Shown one piece after another: positions 1-8,000 of a stretch of 8,295 bases of DNA; the stretch's first letter is position 1, and each line of letters opens with the position of its first letter. Under the pieces are notes generated by a model. The model was not told the origin of the DNA. It did no database searches and saw nothing but the letters and a program-made list of their open reading frames with translations. Position numbers and translations under genes: made by a program. The stretch comes from Planctomycetota bacterium (lineage in GTDB: Bacteria > Planctomycetota > Phycisphaerae > Phycisphaerales > SM1A02): positions 1 to 8,295 of the forward strand of contig QWPU01000130.1 in NCBI GenBank assembly GCA_003671065.1, given 5' to 3'.

Positions 1-3000
1 GTCAAAAACCCCTTCGACTGTCGATGCCTTCATCCACGCTGCGACGCTTGCGCTGCGATCGCTCAGCAGTTCACGAACCAGCGGCGATTCAAAGCGCGCA
101 TTGGAAAGCGTGCCATCAAGCGGGGCGCCACCGCTCTCGGGCGTGAGCGAAAGCGGGCCTGAAAGTCGAAGAATTCCGTCATCTTGATTGCCGGTACTCA
201 ATCGGAACTCGAGGCTCTCTGCGCGAAGTCCGCGTTCATCAACCGCGATGCGTCCAGCAACGTGATCAGCACGCAGGCGCGAACCATCGAGCGTCAACTC
301 AAGAAACAAAGGCACGAGCGAACCACGCGTTTCCACGCCGTTCTGCGTGACATTGCGTCGAACAAAACCATCGATCGCACCAGTAGGTCCGTAGCGTGCG
401 AAGCGCTCAGCGGCGAGCACTTCGGTCGGCGCGAGATAGCCTTCGAAGGCACGATCGATCGGCAGCGCATGCAGTTCAAGTTCGACAAGGCTGTCAGGTC
501 CTTCTAGGTCCGTCCAACCGCGCGCCACAAGTTGCCCGCTGCCGCGACGCGCCGTGCACTGTTCAATGCTCACGCGTTCAGGCACGAGGTCAAGTCGCGC
601 GGAACACTCAGTGAGCGTGAACTCAGGAGGCCACGGCAATCCCTCTTCGCTGAGCCACGCGCGACCCGCTTCATCAGGAGCGGCAATGCCGTCGGCAAAC
701 GCGATGCGTACACGGAAGTCTTCTTTTCCATCGGGTTTCGAAGTGACGAGTCCTGTCATTTCGACGGCGCCACTGAGACCAAGCGCGCGCATGAACTGAC
801 CCGCAGGCGCAAGCGTTGCGCCTGGCCAACCCACAGGTGTTTCGCTTCCATCATGTGGAATTGCAGCGAGAAGTGAAGGATTGATGCGATCATCCGAGTC
901 GGCGATTTCAATGAGCGGACGAACATCGCGGCCTCCCTGGCCATCTCTTGGAATGCGCACTGAACCCGACGCAATGAACAAACCGCCTGCAGGCGTAGTC
1001 GCGTGGAGTCCACCACCACCAATCACGATGGCTTCATCGAGCAGACTAAATGTTCCTTGTTTGATGCGGAGCGGATAGGGAAAGCGCTCAAAGAGTACGC
1101 CTGCATCGCGGACCGTCACATCACCTGTTACGAGAATCGGTTGACCAAATCCAGCGGGCGAGTAGACGCGCATGTTGAAGCCGCAGCGACCGCCCAACGC
1201 AAATGGTCCGGCGTCGATGCTGCGAGTGAGTCGGGCGTTTTCTGTGTCCGTGCCTCCGGCGGCAGTGATGCGCGCGAGTTCAGCGCGCTGATGCGCGATC
1301 GACTCAGCCGTCGGTAGCAATCCCGCCGCTGCAAGCGATTGCGCGCCGCGTTTGTCAAAGAGCAATTCAAGCGCTTCCCGTGTGCCTTCATCGAACGATG
1401 CGAAGAGGCGCTCATCAATCGGCGCGTCATCGCAACGAATGCGTAGATCGATCTCAGCACCAGTTGCAATTCCATCGAGTCGGCCCGTGATCGTCGCCAT
1501 CGCGTTGTCACCGCCGCGCCCAGTCAAACGCTCGACTACCAGATTGTCATTCTCGAATGAGATGACCGCATTCACATCATCGAGGGGATAGGGGAACTCC
1601 TCAAACGCGCCAGAGGCCCGCTCAAGACGAAGTGTGCCGCTCGACCGAATCGCAGCGGCGACACCTTCGCTCGTCGGCGTTCCGCGTTCGAAGAGCGTGT
1701 CAACATTGATCGTCCACTTGGTGATCTGAAAATCGGAGAGCACTTTCGCAGCGGCGCGGGGAAGTTGCAGCGTGTTCGCTGCGCCCGCAACGACTTCGGG
1801 TGAACTGAAGCGACTGATGCCAATCGACATGGAGAACGGCGCGAGTCGCGCAGCATCTTTGAACCAAGTATCGCGCGCCTCCCAGGAAAACTCGGGCAAT
1901 TGCGCGCGCGGAAGGTCGAGCGTGAACGCACATTCAAACGGCAGCGGAATCACGCGAGCACTACTCTCGCGCGCGCCGAGTTCGCCTTTGAGACCGCGCA
2001 ACTCGATGCGGTCCCCGCTGAGCCGCAGCGTGCCTTCACGCACAGTCATTCGCGGCGTCGCTTTGAGATCCACGATGGCGCCATCGGCAAAGCCACTCCA
2101 CGCGTCGCTCAGTTCCGCGCCACCAAGCGCTTCCCCGGGAAGGTCCATGGCGACGCCTTCGACATTGAGTTCAACAATGGGTTCACTTGTTGGCGAGTAC
2201 TCAAACTTCGCGCGCCGCACGCGACCTTCAAGACCAAGGCTTTGCGTCCATGTGCGCAAGGCCATCGGTGAGATCGGCAGTTGCGAACCATCGATCGAGA
2301 GATCGTCGACGCTGATAGAAATAGCTCGTGTGTCCGTGGCAAATGTGCCCGCTATTTGACCAATTGCGAGGCGACCATCGGCATCAGGCCTGCCGTCGAG
2401 CGCGAATTGATACTGCGTTGCGCTGTTGGCGACCGAGGTGAGTGAGCCGCGGAAACGCAGTTCGCCCAGTGCGGTGTAACCCGTGCGCGTCGCCACGCCG
2501 TTTTCAAGAATGAGTTCTTCGATGCTGACGGATGTGATTGGATTCACGGTCGATGTTGAAGCTGTCGCATCGATGGCAGGCTTGAGATCGAGCAGTGAAA
2601 ATTCGCTGGGACTATCGGCGCGTTCACTGATGCGCAGCGTGAGTCGATCGATTCCGACGCTGCGCACACGAAGGTCACCCGTGAACAATGTCCACAGCGA
2701 GTAGCGCACACGGATCGTTCCCGCGTTCAGCAGTTCGCCCGCTTCACCGTCCCAACCATCAACGCGCACGCGCACATCAGTCAGTTCGATTTCGTCGAAT
2801 TGCGTGAGCGAGACGCTGGACGCGCTGACAGCACCTCCAAGCAGTTTGCTCGCCCGAGGAAGCACCATTGACGCGAGCGTTGAAGGGCGCGTGAGATAGA
2901 AGAGTCCCGCCGCGATGAGCACGATCAACGCGAGCGTGATTCGGAGCAACCAGTAACGGAAGCGGCGGCGGCGGCGGGGCGGAGCAATCGGGTCAAGATC

Positions 3001-3003
3001 CAT
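1..3003 (-). CDS. AsmA/TamB/YhdP-like giant membrane-anchored protein (3' end outside window)
   Basis: The frame is open for all 1001 codons from the ATG at 3003-3001 to position 1 with no stop, so the C-terminus lies outside the window. The start is followed by a five-arginine run (residues 10-14) and one hydrophobic helix (about 18-37), a classic N-in signal anchor. The rest is a long alternation of short polar and hydrophobic beta strands with few cysteines, typical of the repeating beta-groove proteins AsmA, TamB and YhdP, which carry lipids across or influence the envelope. Two AsmA-like segments stand out, each led by FPYPL (residues 470-474 and 641-645) and followed by strand-turn-strand stretches such as ATITGRLDG. 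The family call comes from overall pattern, not from a conserved catalytic motif. Lipid transfer is therefore an inference, and a generic surface beta-repeat protein remains possible. The gene is divergent from the FolM-like gene. It has no Shine-Dalgarno site, but a TAGAAT box lies just upstream. Confidence 0.8.
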   Translation of the reverse strand, partial: MDLDPIAPPRRRRRFRYWLLRITLALIVLIAAGLFYLTRPSTLASMVLPRASKLLGGAVSASSVSLTQFDEIELTDVRVRVDGWDGEAGELLNAGTIRVRYSLWTLFTGDLRVRSVGIDRLTLRISERADSPSEFSLLDLKPAIDATASTSTVNPITSVSIEELILENGVATRTGYTALGELRFRGSLTSVANSATQYQFALDGRPDADGRLAIGQIAGTFATDTRAISISVDDLSIDGSQLPISPMALRTWTQSLGLEGRVRRAKFEYSPTSEPIVELNVEGVAMDLPGEALGGAELSDAWSGFADGAIVDLKATPRMTVREGTLRLSGDRIELRGLKGELGARESSARVIPLPFECAFTLDLPRAQLPEFSWEARDTWFKDAARLAPFSMSIGISRFSSPEVVAGAANTLQLPRAAAKVLSDFQITKWTINVDTLFERGTPTSEGVAAAIRSSGTLRLERASGAFEEFPYPLDDVNAVISFENDNLVVERLTGRGGDNAMATITGRLDGIATGAEIDLRIRCDDAPIDERLFASFDEGTREALELLFDKRGAQSLAAAGLLPTAESIAHQRAELARITAAGGTDTENARLTRSIDAGPFALGGRCGFNMRVYSPAGFGQPILVTGDVTVRDAGVLFERFPYPLRIKQGTFSLLDEAIVIGGGGLHATTPAGGLFIASGSVRIPRDGQGGRDVRPLIEIADSDDRINPSLLAAIPHDGSETPVGWPGATLAPAGQFMRALGLSGAVEMTGLVTSKPDGKEDFRVRIAFADGIAAPDEAGRAWLSEEGLPWPPEFTLTECSARLDLVPERVSIEQCTARRGSGQLVARGWTDLEGPDSLVELELHALPIDRAFEGYLAPTEVLAAERFARYGPTGAIDGFVRRNVTQNGVETRGSLVPLFLELTLDGSRLRADHVAGRIAVDERGLRAESLEFRLSTGNQDDGILRLSGPLSLTPESGGAPLDGTLSNARFESPLVRELLSDRSASVAAWMKASTVEGVFD

Positions 3004-3014
3004 GAAGGGTTCGG

Positions 3015-3020
3015 ATTCTA
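3015..3020 (-). promoter_or_regulatory. Candidate -10 box (TAGAAT) for the AsmA-like gene
   Basis: On the minus strand TAGAAT (one mismatch to TATAAT) ends 11 bases before the ATG. Transcription from it would start only about 4-6 bases before the start codon, giving a nearly leaderless mRNA. That fits the absence of a Shine-Dalgarno site. A weak -35 candidate (TTGTGG at 3045-3040) lies 19 bases upstream. This is sequence resemblance only. Confidence 0.3.
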
Positions 3021-3026
3021 AGGGAA

Positions 3027-3055
3027 TTCGCAGCACGCTCCACAAGCCGTATGAT
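3027..3055 (+). promoter_or_regulatory. Candidate sigma70-type promoter of the FolM-like gene
   Basis: TTCGCA (3027-3032, four of six matches to TTGACA) and TATGAT (3050-3055, five of six to TATAAT) are separated by exactly 17 bases. The ATG at 3051 falls inside this -10 box, so if the promoter is real that ATG cannot be the start and translation must begin at the ATG at 3081. The promoter shares the divergent spacer with the AsmA-like gene's upstream region. Confidence 0.4.
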
Positions 3056-3080
3056 CGCCATCTTTACAAGTGCGGAATTC

Positions 3081-3851
3081 ATGAAACAGCACGAAACATC
3101 TCAACACAGAGTGCTTATCACGGGCGCGTCGAAGCGCGTCGGTCGCGCGACGGCACTTGAACTCGCGCGCAACGGTTGGGATCTTGTGCTGACCTACCGC
3201 TCGAGCCACCGCGAATGCGACGAGACGGCCGAGGAAGCAGTCAGAGCGGCACGGGACGCCTCACATTCAATCACAGTGCGCGTGGAGCATCTTGATCTTG
3301 CGGATCTTGAAAGCGTGCAGCGTCTCGCGAGCGTGGTGGTGAAGCAAGGCTCGCTCGACGCGATCGTGCACAACGCGTCGTCCTATCGCGCAACCGCGTG
3401 GGGAACGATTTCGGCTGCAGATCTCGCTGAATTCCATCAAATCGAAGTGGTCGGTCCGTTGCTCTTGACGCAAGCGTTGCACAACGCACTCGCTGCTTCA
3501 ACGCTTCCTGGCGGCGGCGCGGTCGTGCTCTACAGCGACATTCACGCGATCGGTCGACCGCGCGTCGGATTCGCTGCTTACACCATTGCCAAAGGCGCGG
3601 TACGCACATTGACTGAAGTGTTGGCGCTGGAACTCGCGCCCAAGGTTCGCGTGCATTGCATCGCACCAAGTGTTGTGATGTGGCCAACGGGATTTCCGCA
3701 AGAAACGAAGGATCTGATTCTCTCGCGCACGCCGCTTGCGCGCGTGGGAACGGCAGAGGATGCGGCGCGTCTGGTGCGGTTTCTCATTGTCGAAGCGAGC
3801 TACATGACGGGCGAGACGATTCACCTTGATGGCGGTCGATCGATTCGATAG
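3081..3851 (+). CDS. folM: Short-chain dehydrogenase of the pteridine reductase / dihydromonapterin reductase (FolM/PTR1) type
   Basis: The product is a 256-residue NADPH-dependent cytoplasmic reductase with a Rossmann fold. Residue numbers here count from the ATG at 3081. The nucleotide-binding loop is TGASKRVG (14-21), i.e. TGxxxRxG in place of the usual SDR TGxxxGxG; this arginine form is the mark of pteridine reductases. TYRSS (38-42) places Arg40-Ser41 where PTR1 recognises the NADPH phosphate. NASS (98-101) matches the PTR1 NNASSF segment. The catalytic set is Asp153, Tyr167 and Lys171, with Asp in place of the usual SDR Ser, as in PTR1 and E. coli FolM. The tail has IAPS and ends LDGGRSIR, close to FolM's LDGGRHLR. 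The likely reaction is reduction of dihydromonapterin or dihydrofolate to the tetrahydro form. The in-frame ATG at 3051 would add ten residues but overlaps the probable -10 box. The substrate is inferred from motifs; another SDR substrate is possible. Confidence 0.85.
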   Translation: MKQHETSQHRVLITGASKRVGRATALELARNGWDLVLTYRSSHRECDETAEEAVRAARDASHSITVRVEHLDLADLESVQRLASVVVKQGSLDAIVHNASSYRATAWGTISAADLAEFHQIEVVGPLLLTQALHNALAASTLPGGGAVVLYSDIHAIGRPRVGFAAYTIAKGAVRTLTEVLALELAPKVRVHCIAPSVVMWPTGFPQETKDLILSRTPLARVGTAEDAARLVRFLIVEASYMTGETIHLDGGRSIR

Positions 3852-3857
3852 ACCGTC
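3831..3857. terminator. Bidirectional hairpin between convergent genes
   Basis: A 27-base inverted repeat is centred at 3844. The arms GGCGGTC (3831-3837) and GACCGTC (3851-3857) pair over seven positions, one of them G-U. After a G/A mismatch, ATCG (3839-3842) pairs with CGAT (3846-3849) around a three-base loop. It covers the last codons and the TAG of the FolM-like gene and begins 3 bases after the stop of the convergent lipoprotein gene. Downstream on the plus strand is TGTTTA, a weak U tract; the minus side has none. The hairpin is directly visible, but its terminator role is inferred from position. Confidence 0.45.
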
Positions 3858-3860
3858 TGT

Positions 3861-4940
3861 TTACTTGCTGCGCAGTGCGGCGATCAGCGGCTCAATGCGG
3901 ACACGTTGCGTTGCGCCGCCATACAGCACATTGAGCGCATCGAGTTCGACGGCAGCACGAGTGGTGTCGCCGATGCGTAGAAACGCGAGCGCGGTTTCAG
4001 CGCGCGTGTAGGCATCATCAGGATTGGCCGCAAGCGCGGCTTCCCACGCTTTCGCCGCAGCGGGGAGGTCGTTTGATTCTGCAAGAGCCAGCGCGAATTG
4101 CAGGGCGAGCGCAGGGCGAGCGCGCTCCTGTGGTGTCAACGCTGACAACATGCGCGCGGCGTCGACTGCGCGGTGGTTGGCTCGCAGTGCCTTCGCAAGA
4201 ATCATGCGAAACTCAAGTGCGTCGTTGTCGCGTTGCGTAGCAGTGAGCGCGAACTCAAGCGCGCGCGCGGGCTCATTGCGAGCCAGCGCGATTTCAGCGT
4301 GAAGACCAGCGGTCCACGCCGCATCGGGCGCTGATTCGGTGTGTAGCGCGGCATAGCGATCAACGCGCGCGTTCGTCGCATCACACGCAAGTGCTGAAAA
4401 CACTGCAGGAAGAAGCGTCGCGATGTCTGTCGGCGCGGCGTCAACAGCACGCTCGTACAACTCTTGCGCCTGCGGGCGATTGCCAACTTGATCTGCAAGC
4501 ATCGCGGCGAAGCGAATGGTTTCAACTGGTGCGGGCGCGACTGAAGCAAGCGCAGCCTCTGCTGCGGCCTCGCGGACGAGTTGCTCGCGATCACGATGCG
4601 AGAGCTCAGCCTTCGCGAGTTCCGCACGCGCAAAGAAAGCGCGAGCGGCGTACTCATGCGCGCGGCGACCAAACTGGGCGGATGCATCGATCTCGGTCGC
4701 ATGCTCAAGCAACTTGCGCGCAATGAGTTCGGCTTCGCGCGTGCGATTGGCAGCGATGTAGGTTTCGATCGCACGCGTGCTGTCATCGAACTCCGCAAGC
4801 GTGAGCGCGCTTGTGGGAGGAGCCTTCGATGTCGTACTTTCATCGCACGAAGCAAGGGAAAGCGCGCTCACCGCGGCAGCGCATCGCAGAAGCGCTGTGA
4901 GGTGGGAGTGAACATGGAAGACGCAACGCGCGGCACACAT
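3861..4940 (-). CDS. TPR-repeat lipoprotein
   Basis: The product is a 359-residue protein with an N-terminal lipoprotein signal. A hydrophobic stretch (about 12-31) ends in the lipobox LASC, making Cys32 the predicted lipidated residue. Acidic Asp33 follows; in E. coli that position favours inner-membrane retention, but the rule is untested in this group. After a Ser/Thr/Pro linker the protein is almost all alanine-rich helix pairs of the tetratricopeptide type, clearest at about 140-170 (ending DAAPTD), 207-238, 277-308 (WEAALAANPDD) and 310-338. TPRs act as protein-binding scaffolds, so a role in envelope complex assembly is plausible, but no specific function is recognisable. The ATG at 4940-4938 is chosen because AGGA sits 7 bases upstream; the in-frame GTG at 4946 leaves only about one base of spacing. 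The gene converges on the FolM-like gene and diverges from valS. Confidence 0.8.
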   Translation of the reverse strand: MCAARCVFHVHSHLTALLRCAAAVSALSLASCDESTTSKAPPTSALTLAEFDDSTRAIETYIAANRTREAELIARKLLEHATEIDASAQFGRRAHEYAARAFFARAELAKAELSHRDREQLVREAAAEAALASVAPAPVETIRFAAMLADQVGNRPQAQELYERAVDAAPTDIATLLPAVFSALACDATNARVDRYAALHTESAPDAAWTAGLHAEIALARNEPARALEFALTATQRDNDALEFRMILAKALRANHRAVDAARMLSALTPQERARPALALQFALALAESNDLPAAAKAWEAALAANPDDAYTRAETALAFLRIGDTTRAAVELDALNVLYGGATQRVRIEPLIAALRSK

Positions 4941-4947
4941 GCTCACA

Positions 4948-4951
4948 TCCT
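4948..4951 (-). promoter_or_regulatory. Ribosome binding site AGGA that fixes the lipoprotein start
   Basis: On the minus strand AGGA lies 7 bases before the ATG at 4940, an ordinary Shine-Dalgarno distance. The upstream in-frame GTG at 4946 would be too close to use it. With the site before the last gene of the window, this is one of only two ordinarily spaced candidates seen here. Confidence 0.5.
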
Positions 4952-4961
4952 AACCTGCGCA

Positions 4962-4983
4962 TCCTCTGCAATTCCCCTGCAAA
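4962..4983. repeat. Imperfect tandem 11-bp repeat in the lipoprotein/valS divergent spacer
   Basis: TCCTCTGCAAT (4962-4972) is followed directly by TCCCCTGCAAA (4973-4983), with nine of eleven positions identical. One helical turn apart and between two divergent starts, the copies could be regulator half-sites or promoter parts. This is inferred from position only; chance is a real alternative. Confidence 0.3.
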
Positions 4984-5022
4984 TCTTGAGGTTCGTGACG
5001 CGCCGTCAGGTGAAGGGTCAAG

Positions 5023-5028
5023 TAGAAT
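5023..5028 (+). promoter_or_regulatory. Candidate -10 box (TAGAAT) for valS
   Basis: TAGAAT lies 10 bases before the ATG at 5039, nearly the same geometry as in front of the AsmA-like gene. No good -35 hexamer is seen at 16-19 bases. A start site 6-8 bases downstream of the box would leave almost no leader. The competing reading is that GAAGGG (5012-5017) is a Shine-Dalgarno site for the in-frame GTG at 5030, at a long spacing of 12 bases. Confidence 0.3.
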
Positions 5029-5038
5029 CGTGCCCTCT

Positions 5039-8000
5039 ATGACGCAACCAGCCACGCCAGTCGCTCCTTCGACGCTCGCTTCCTCCGACCACGCGGGAGG
5101 CGAACTCCCAAAGGCCTATGTGCCTCTCGAAGCCGAAGGACTCGTGCGCGAACGCTGGAACGCATCACGCGCGTTTCATGCGGATCCGTCGCAGCCTGGC
5201 GAGCCATACTCGATCTTCATTCCGCCACCGAATGTCACCGCGGCTTTGCACCTTGGGCACGCGTTCAACAATGCGCTGCAGGATTTGCTCACGCGCCACT
5301 ACCGCATGAAGGGCGCGAACACGCTCTGGCTTCCAGGCACGGATCACGCGGGCATCGCGACGCAAACTGTTGTTGAGAAGCGTTTGTTGCTGCAAGGAAA
5401 GCGTCGAACCGATTTCACGCGCGAGCAGTTTGTCGGCAAGGTGCAGGAATGGAAGGACGAATACGAAGCAACGATTCTTTCGCAACTCACTGCGATGGGT
5501 TGTTCGTGTGACTTCGAACGCACGCGCTTCACGATGGACGAGACATGCGCTGTTGCGGTGCGTGCGGCGTTTTTCACGCTGTTTCGCGACGGTTTGGTCT
5601 ATCGCGGCAAGCGTCTGGTAAATTGGGATCCCGCGACGCAGACGGCGCTCTCGGATGATGAAGTTGAGATGGAAGAAGTCGACGGCAGCTTTTGGTATCT
5701 CAAGTATCCGCTGAGCGATGGTTCTGGATTCGTGACGGTTGCGACCACGCGACCTGAAACGATGTTGGGTGACACCGCAGTCGGCGTGAATCCGAAAGAT
5801 CCGCGAGCTGCAGGATTACGCGGGAAATTCGTGCGTTTGCCGATTACCGATCGGCTCATTCCGATTGTTGAAGATGAGTATGTGGTGATGCCTGCGTCGC
5901 TTGGCGGCGATCCACTTGATCCGAAAGCATCGTTTGCAACGGGCTTCTTGAAGGTCACGCCTGCGCACGATCAGAACGATTGGGACCTCGGACTGCGTCA
6001 CTCGCTTGCAGTGATCAATGTGATGGCGCCCGATGGTTCGATCAGTGATCGACACGGATGGAACGACGCCAACGAAGCCGCGCGCGCGTTTGTTGGTCTC
6101 TCGCGCGAAGACGCGCGAAAGAAGATTGTCGCATGGTTCAAAGCGAACAACTTGCTTGAGGAAGTGCGTCCGTACCGACACTCGGTTGGCCACAGCTATC
6201 GCTCGCATGTTCCTGTTGAGCCCTACTTGAGTGACCAGTGGTATGTCCGCGTGACTGATGATCGGTTGCGTGGAAGCGCGCTGCGTTCGATGGCGAAGGA
6301 TCAAGTCGAAGGTGAACTCGCGCCTGATGTGCGTGCGGCGGGCGCGATGGCGGGCGACGGCGAATTGCGCTTCTTTCCTGCGCGTTACGCGAAAAACTTC
6401 CAATCGTGGCATGAGAACATTCGCGACTGGTGCATCTCGCGGCAACTCTGGTGGGGTCATCAGATTCCCGTGTGGACGAAGCGTGCTGATGCACGCGCAC
6501 TTGCGGGTTTGCTCGGAACGCTCGCGTCACTTCCTTCGTCGCGTGCGGCGTTGCGTGTGGCGCGCGTGAGTGATGGCGTGGAAGTTGCTGTGTCAACGCT
6601 TGCATCAGCTGTTGGCGAACACGATCTCCATGTCGCGCTTGCGAGCGATGATGACGCCGCAACAATCGAATCCTTCGGCTTCAAACGCGATCCCGATGTG
6701 CTCGACACCTGGTTCTCATCAGCGCTGTGGCCGATGTCAACGCTCGGTTGGCCTGATCCTGCGAAGTGGCCTGAGATGGCGGGCTTGCTCGATCGCTACA
6801 ACCCGAGTTCAGTGCTCTGCACCGCGCGCGAAATCATCACGCTGTGGGTGAGTCGCATGGTGATGTTCAATCGATACTTCCTTGGTCGTCTGCCCTTCAA
6901 GCATGTGTTCATTCACGCGATGATTCAGGATGGACACGGACAGAAGATGTCGAAATCGCTTGGAAACGGCGTCGATCCGCGCGACATCATTCACTCGCAT
7001 GGCTGCGACGCGATGCGTTTCACGCTCGTTTCCATGGCAACCAACACGCAAGATGTGCGACTGCCCGTTGATCTTGTTGATCCTCATTCGGGTGAAACCT
7101 TCGGACCGAAGTGGATCACGACGAGCGGCGGCTATTCAGTGGCAGATGCGATTCAATCGTCGCCGAAAGACCCGTCGAAGAAGATGGTGTCAGGTTTCGG
7201 TGCGGCCACTGGTGTTGCAACGCCTACCGCGGACATGCCGCTCGCACGCAACACGAGTGCGCGCTTTGATCTCGGGCGAAACTTCGCGAACAAACTCTGG
7301 AACGCAACACGCTTTGCGCTTTCAAACCTCGCGGCGGCTGCAGCGGATTCGAAAGAAGAACCCCTCACATTGGTTGATCGTTGGATGCTCGCGCGTGTTG
7401 CGCACGCGACACAGAGCATTGAAGCAGCGATCGCGGACTATGAGTTTTATCGCGTCGCTGAAGCGCTCTATGACTTGATCTGGCGCGATTTCTGCGATTG
7501 GTATCTCGAGAGCGTGAAGCCGACGATTCGCACCAACGCTACGCAACAACGCGTGCTCGCGGCATCGATCGATGCGATGTTGCGCCTGCTGCATCCAGTC
7601 TGTCCGTTTGTGACGGAGACGCTGTGGGCAAGCGTGCAATCGCTTGAGGCGGGCGGGAAAAACTCGATCGCAGGCATCTTGCTGCCGCCGGCGCGTCTAT
7701 GCGCAATTGCGGCGTGGCCGACATGCGCGGCAACGCTGCGCGACGCTGAAGCACTCGCGCAATTCGAGCGCGTGCAAGCACTCGTCGACGCAATTCGTCG
7801 CGTGCGTGGCGAGCGTCAAGTGTCACCGAAACGCAAAGTCGTGTTGCTCGCAAGCGACAGCGTTCGTGCACTCGTTTCGAGCGCAAGCGGCGTGGTTGAA
7901 ACGCTGGCGGGTATTCAATCTGTGCAAAGCGTGCCAACAATTCGTCCTTCCGCGTGCGTCGCTATTACGTTCGAAGGATCCGAACTCTTGCTCGATGGTC

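Noticed and set aside
1772..2359. 195-codon plus-strand open frame opposite the AsmA-like gene
   Set aside because: Ser/Arg/Pro-rich composition typical of an antisense shadow; the minus strand carries a continuous 1001-codon frame with a signal anchor.
2961..2980. GCG triplet repeat near the AsmA-like start as a microsatellite
   Set aside because: It encodes the five arginines before the membrane anchor, where a positively charged run is expected. No evidence of length variation can be seen from one sequence.
3051..3080. Upstream ATG at 3051 as the start of the FolM-like gene
   Set aside because: It overlaps the candidate -10 box and would add ten residues not needed by the family; the ATG at 3081 gives a normal short lead into the first beta strand.
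4202..4855. 217-codon open frame on the minus strand overlapping the TPR lipoprotein gene
   Set aside because: Composition is Arg/Ser-rich with no domain pattern, and it lies inside the lipoprotein gene in another frame. It is a by-product of GC-rich codon use.
4941..5038. T-box riboswitch ahead of valS
   Set aside because: The divergent spacer is under 100 bases, too short for a T-box leader, and shows neither the T-box core sequence nor a terminator/antiterminator pair.
5816..6460. 214-codon antisense open frame inside valS
   Set aside because: It lies opposite clearly coding, motif-bearing valS sequence, is rich in Arg and His, and has no recognisable features.
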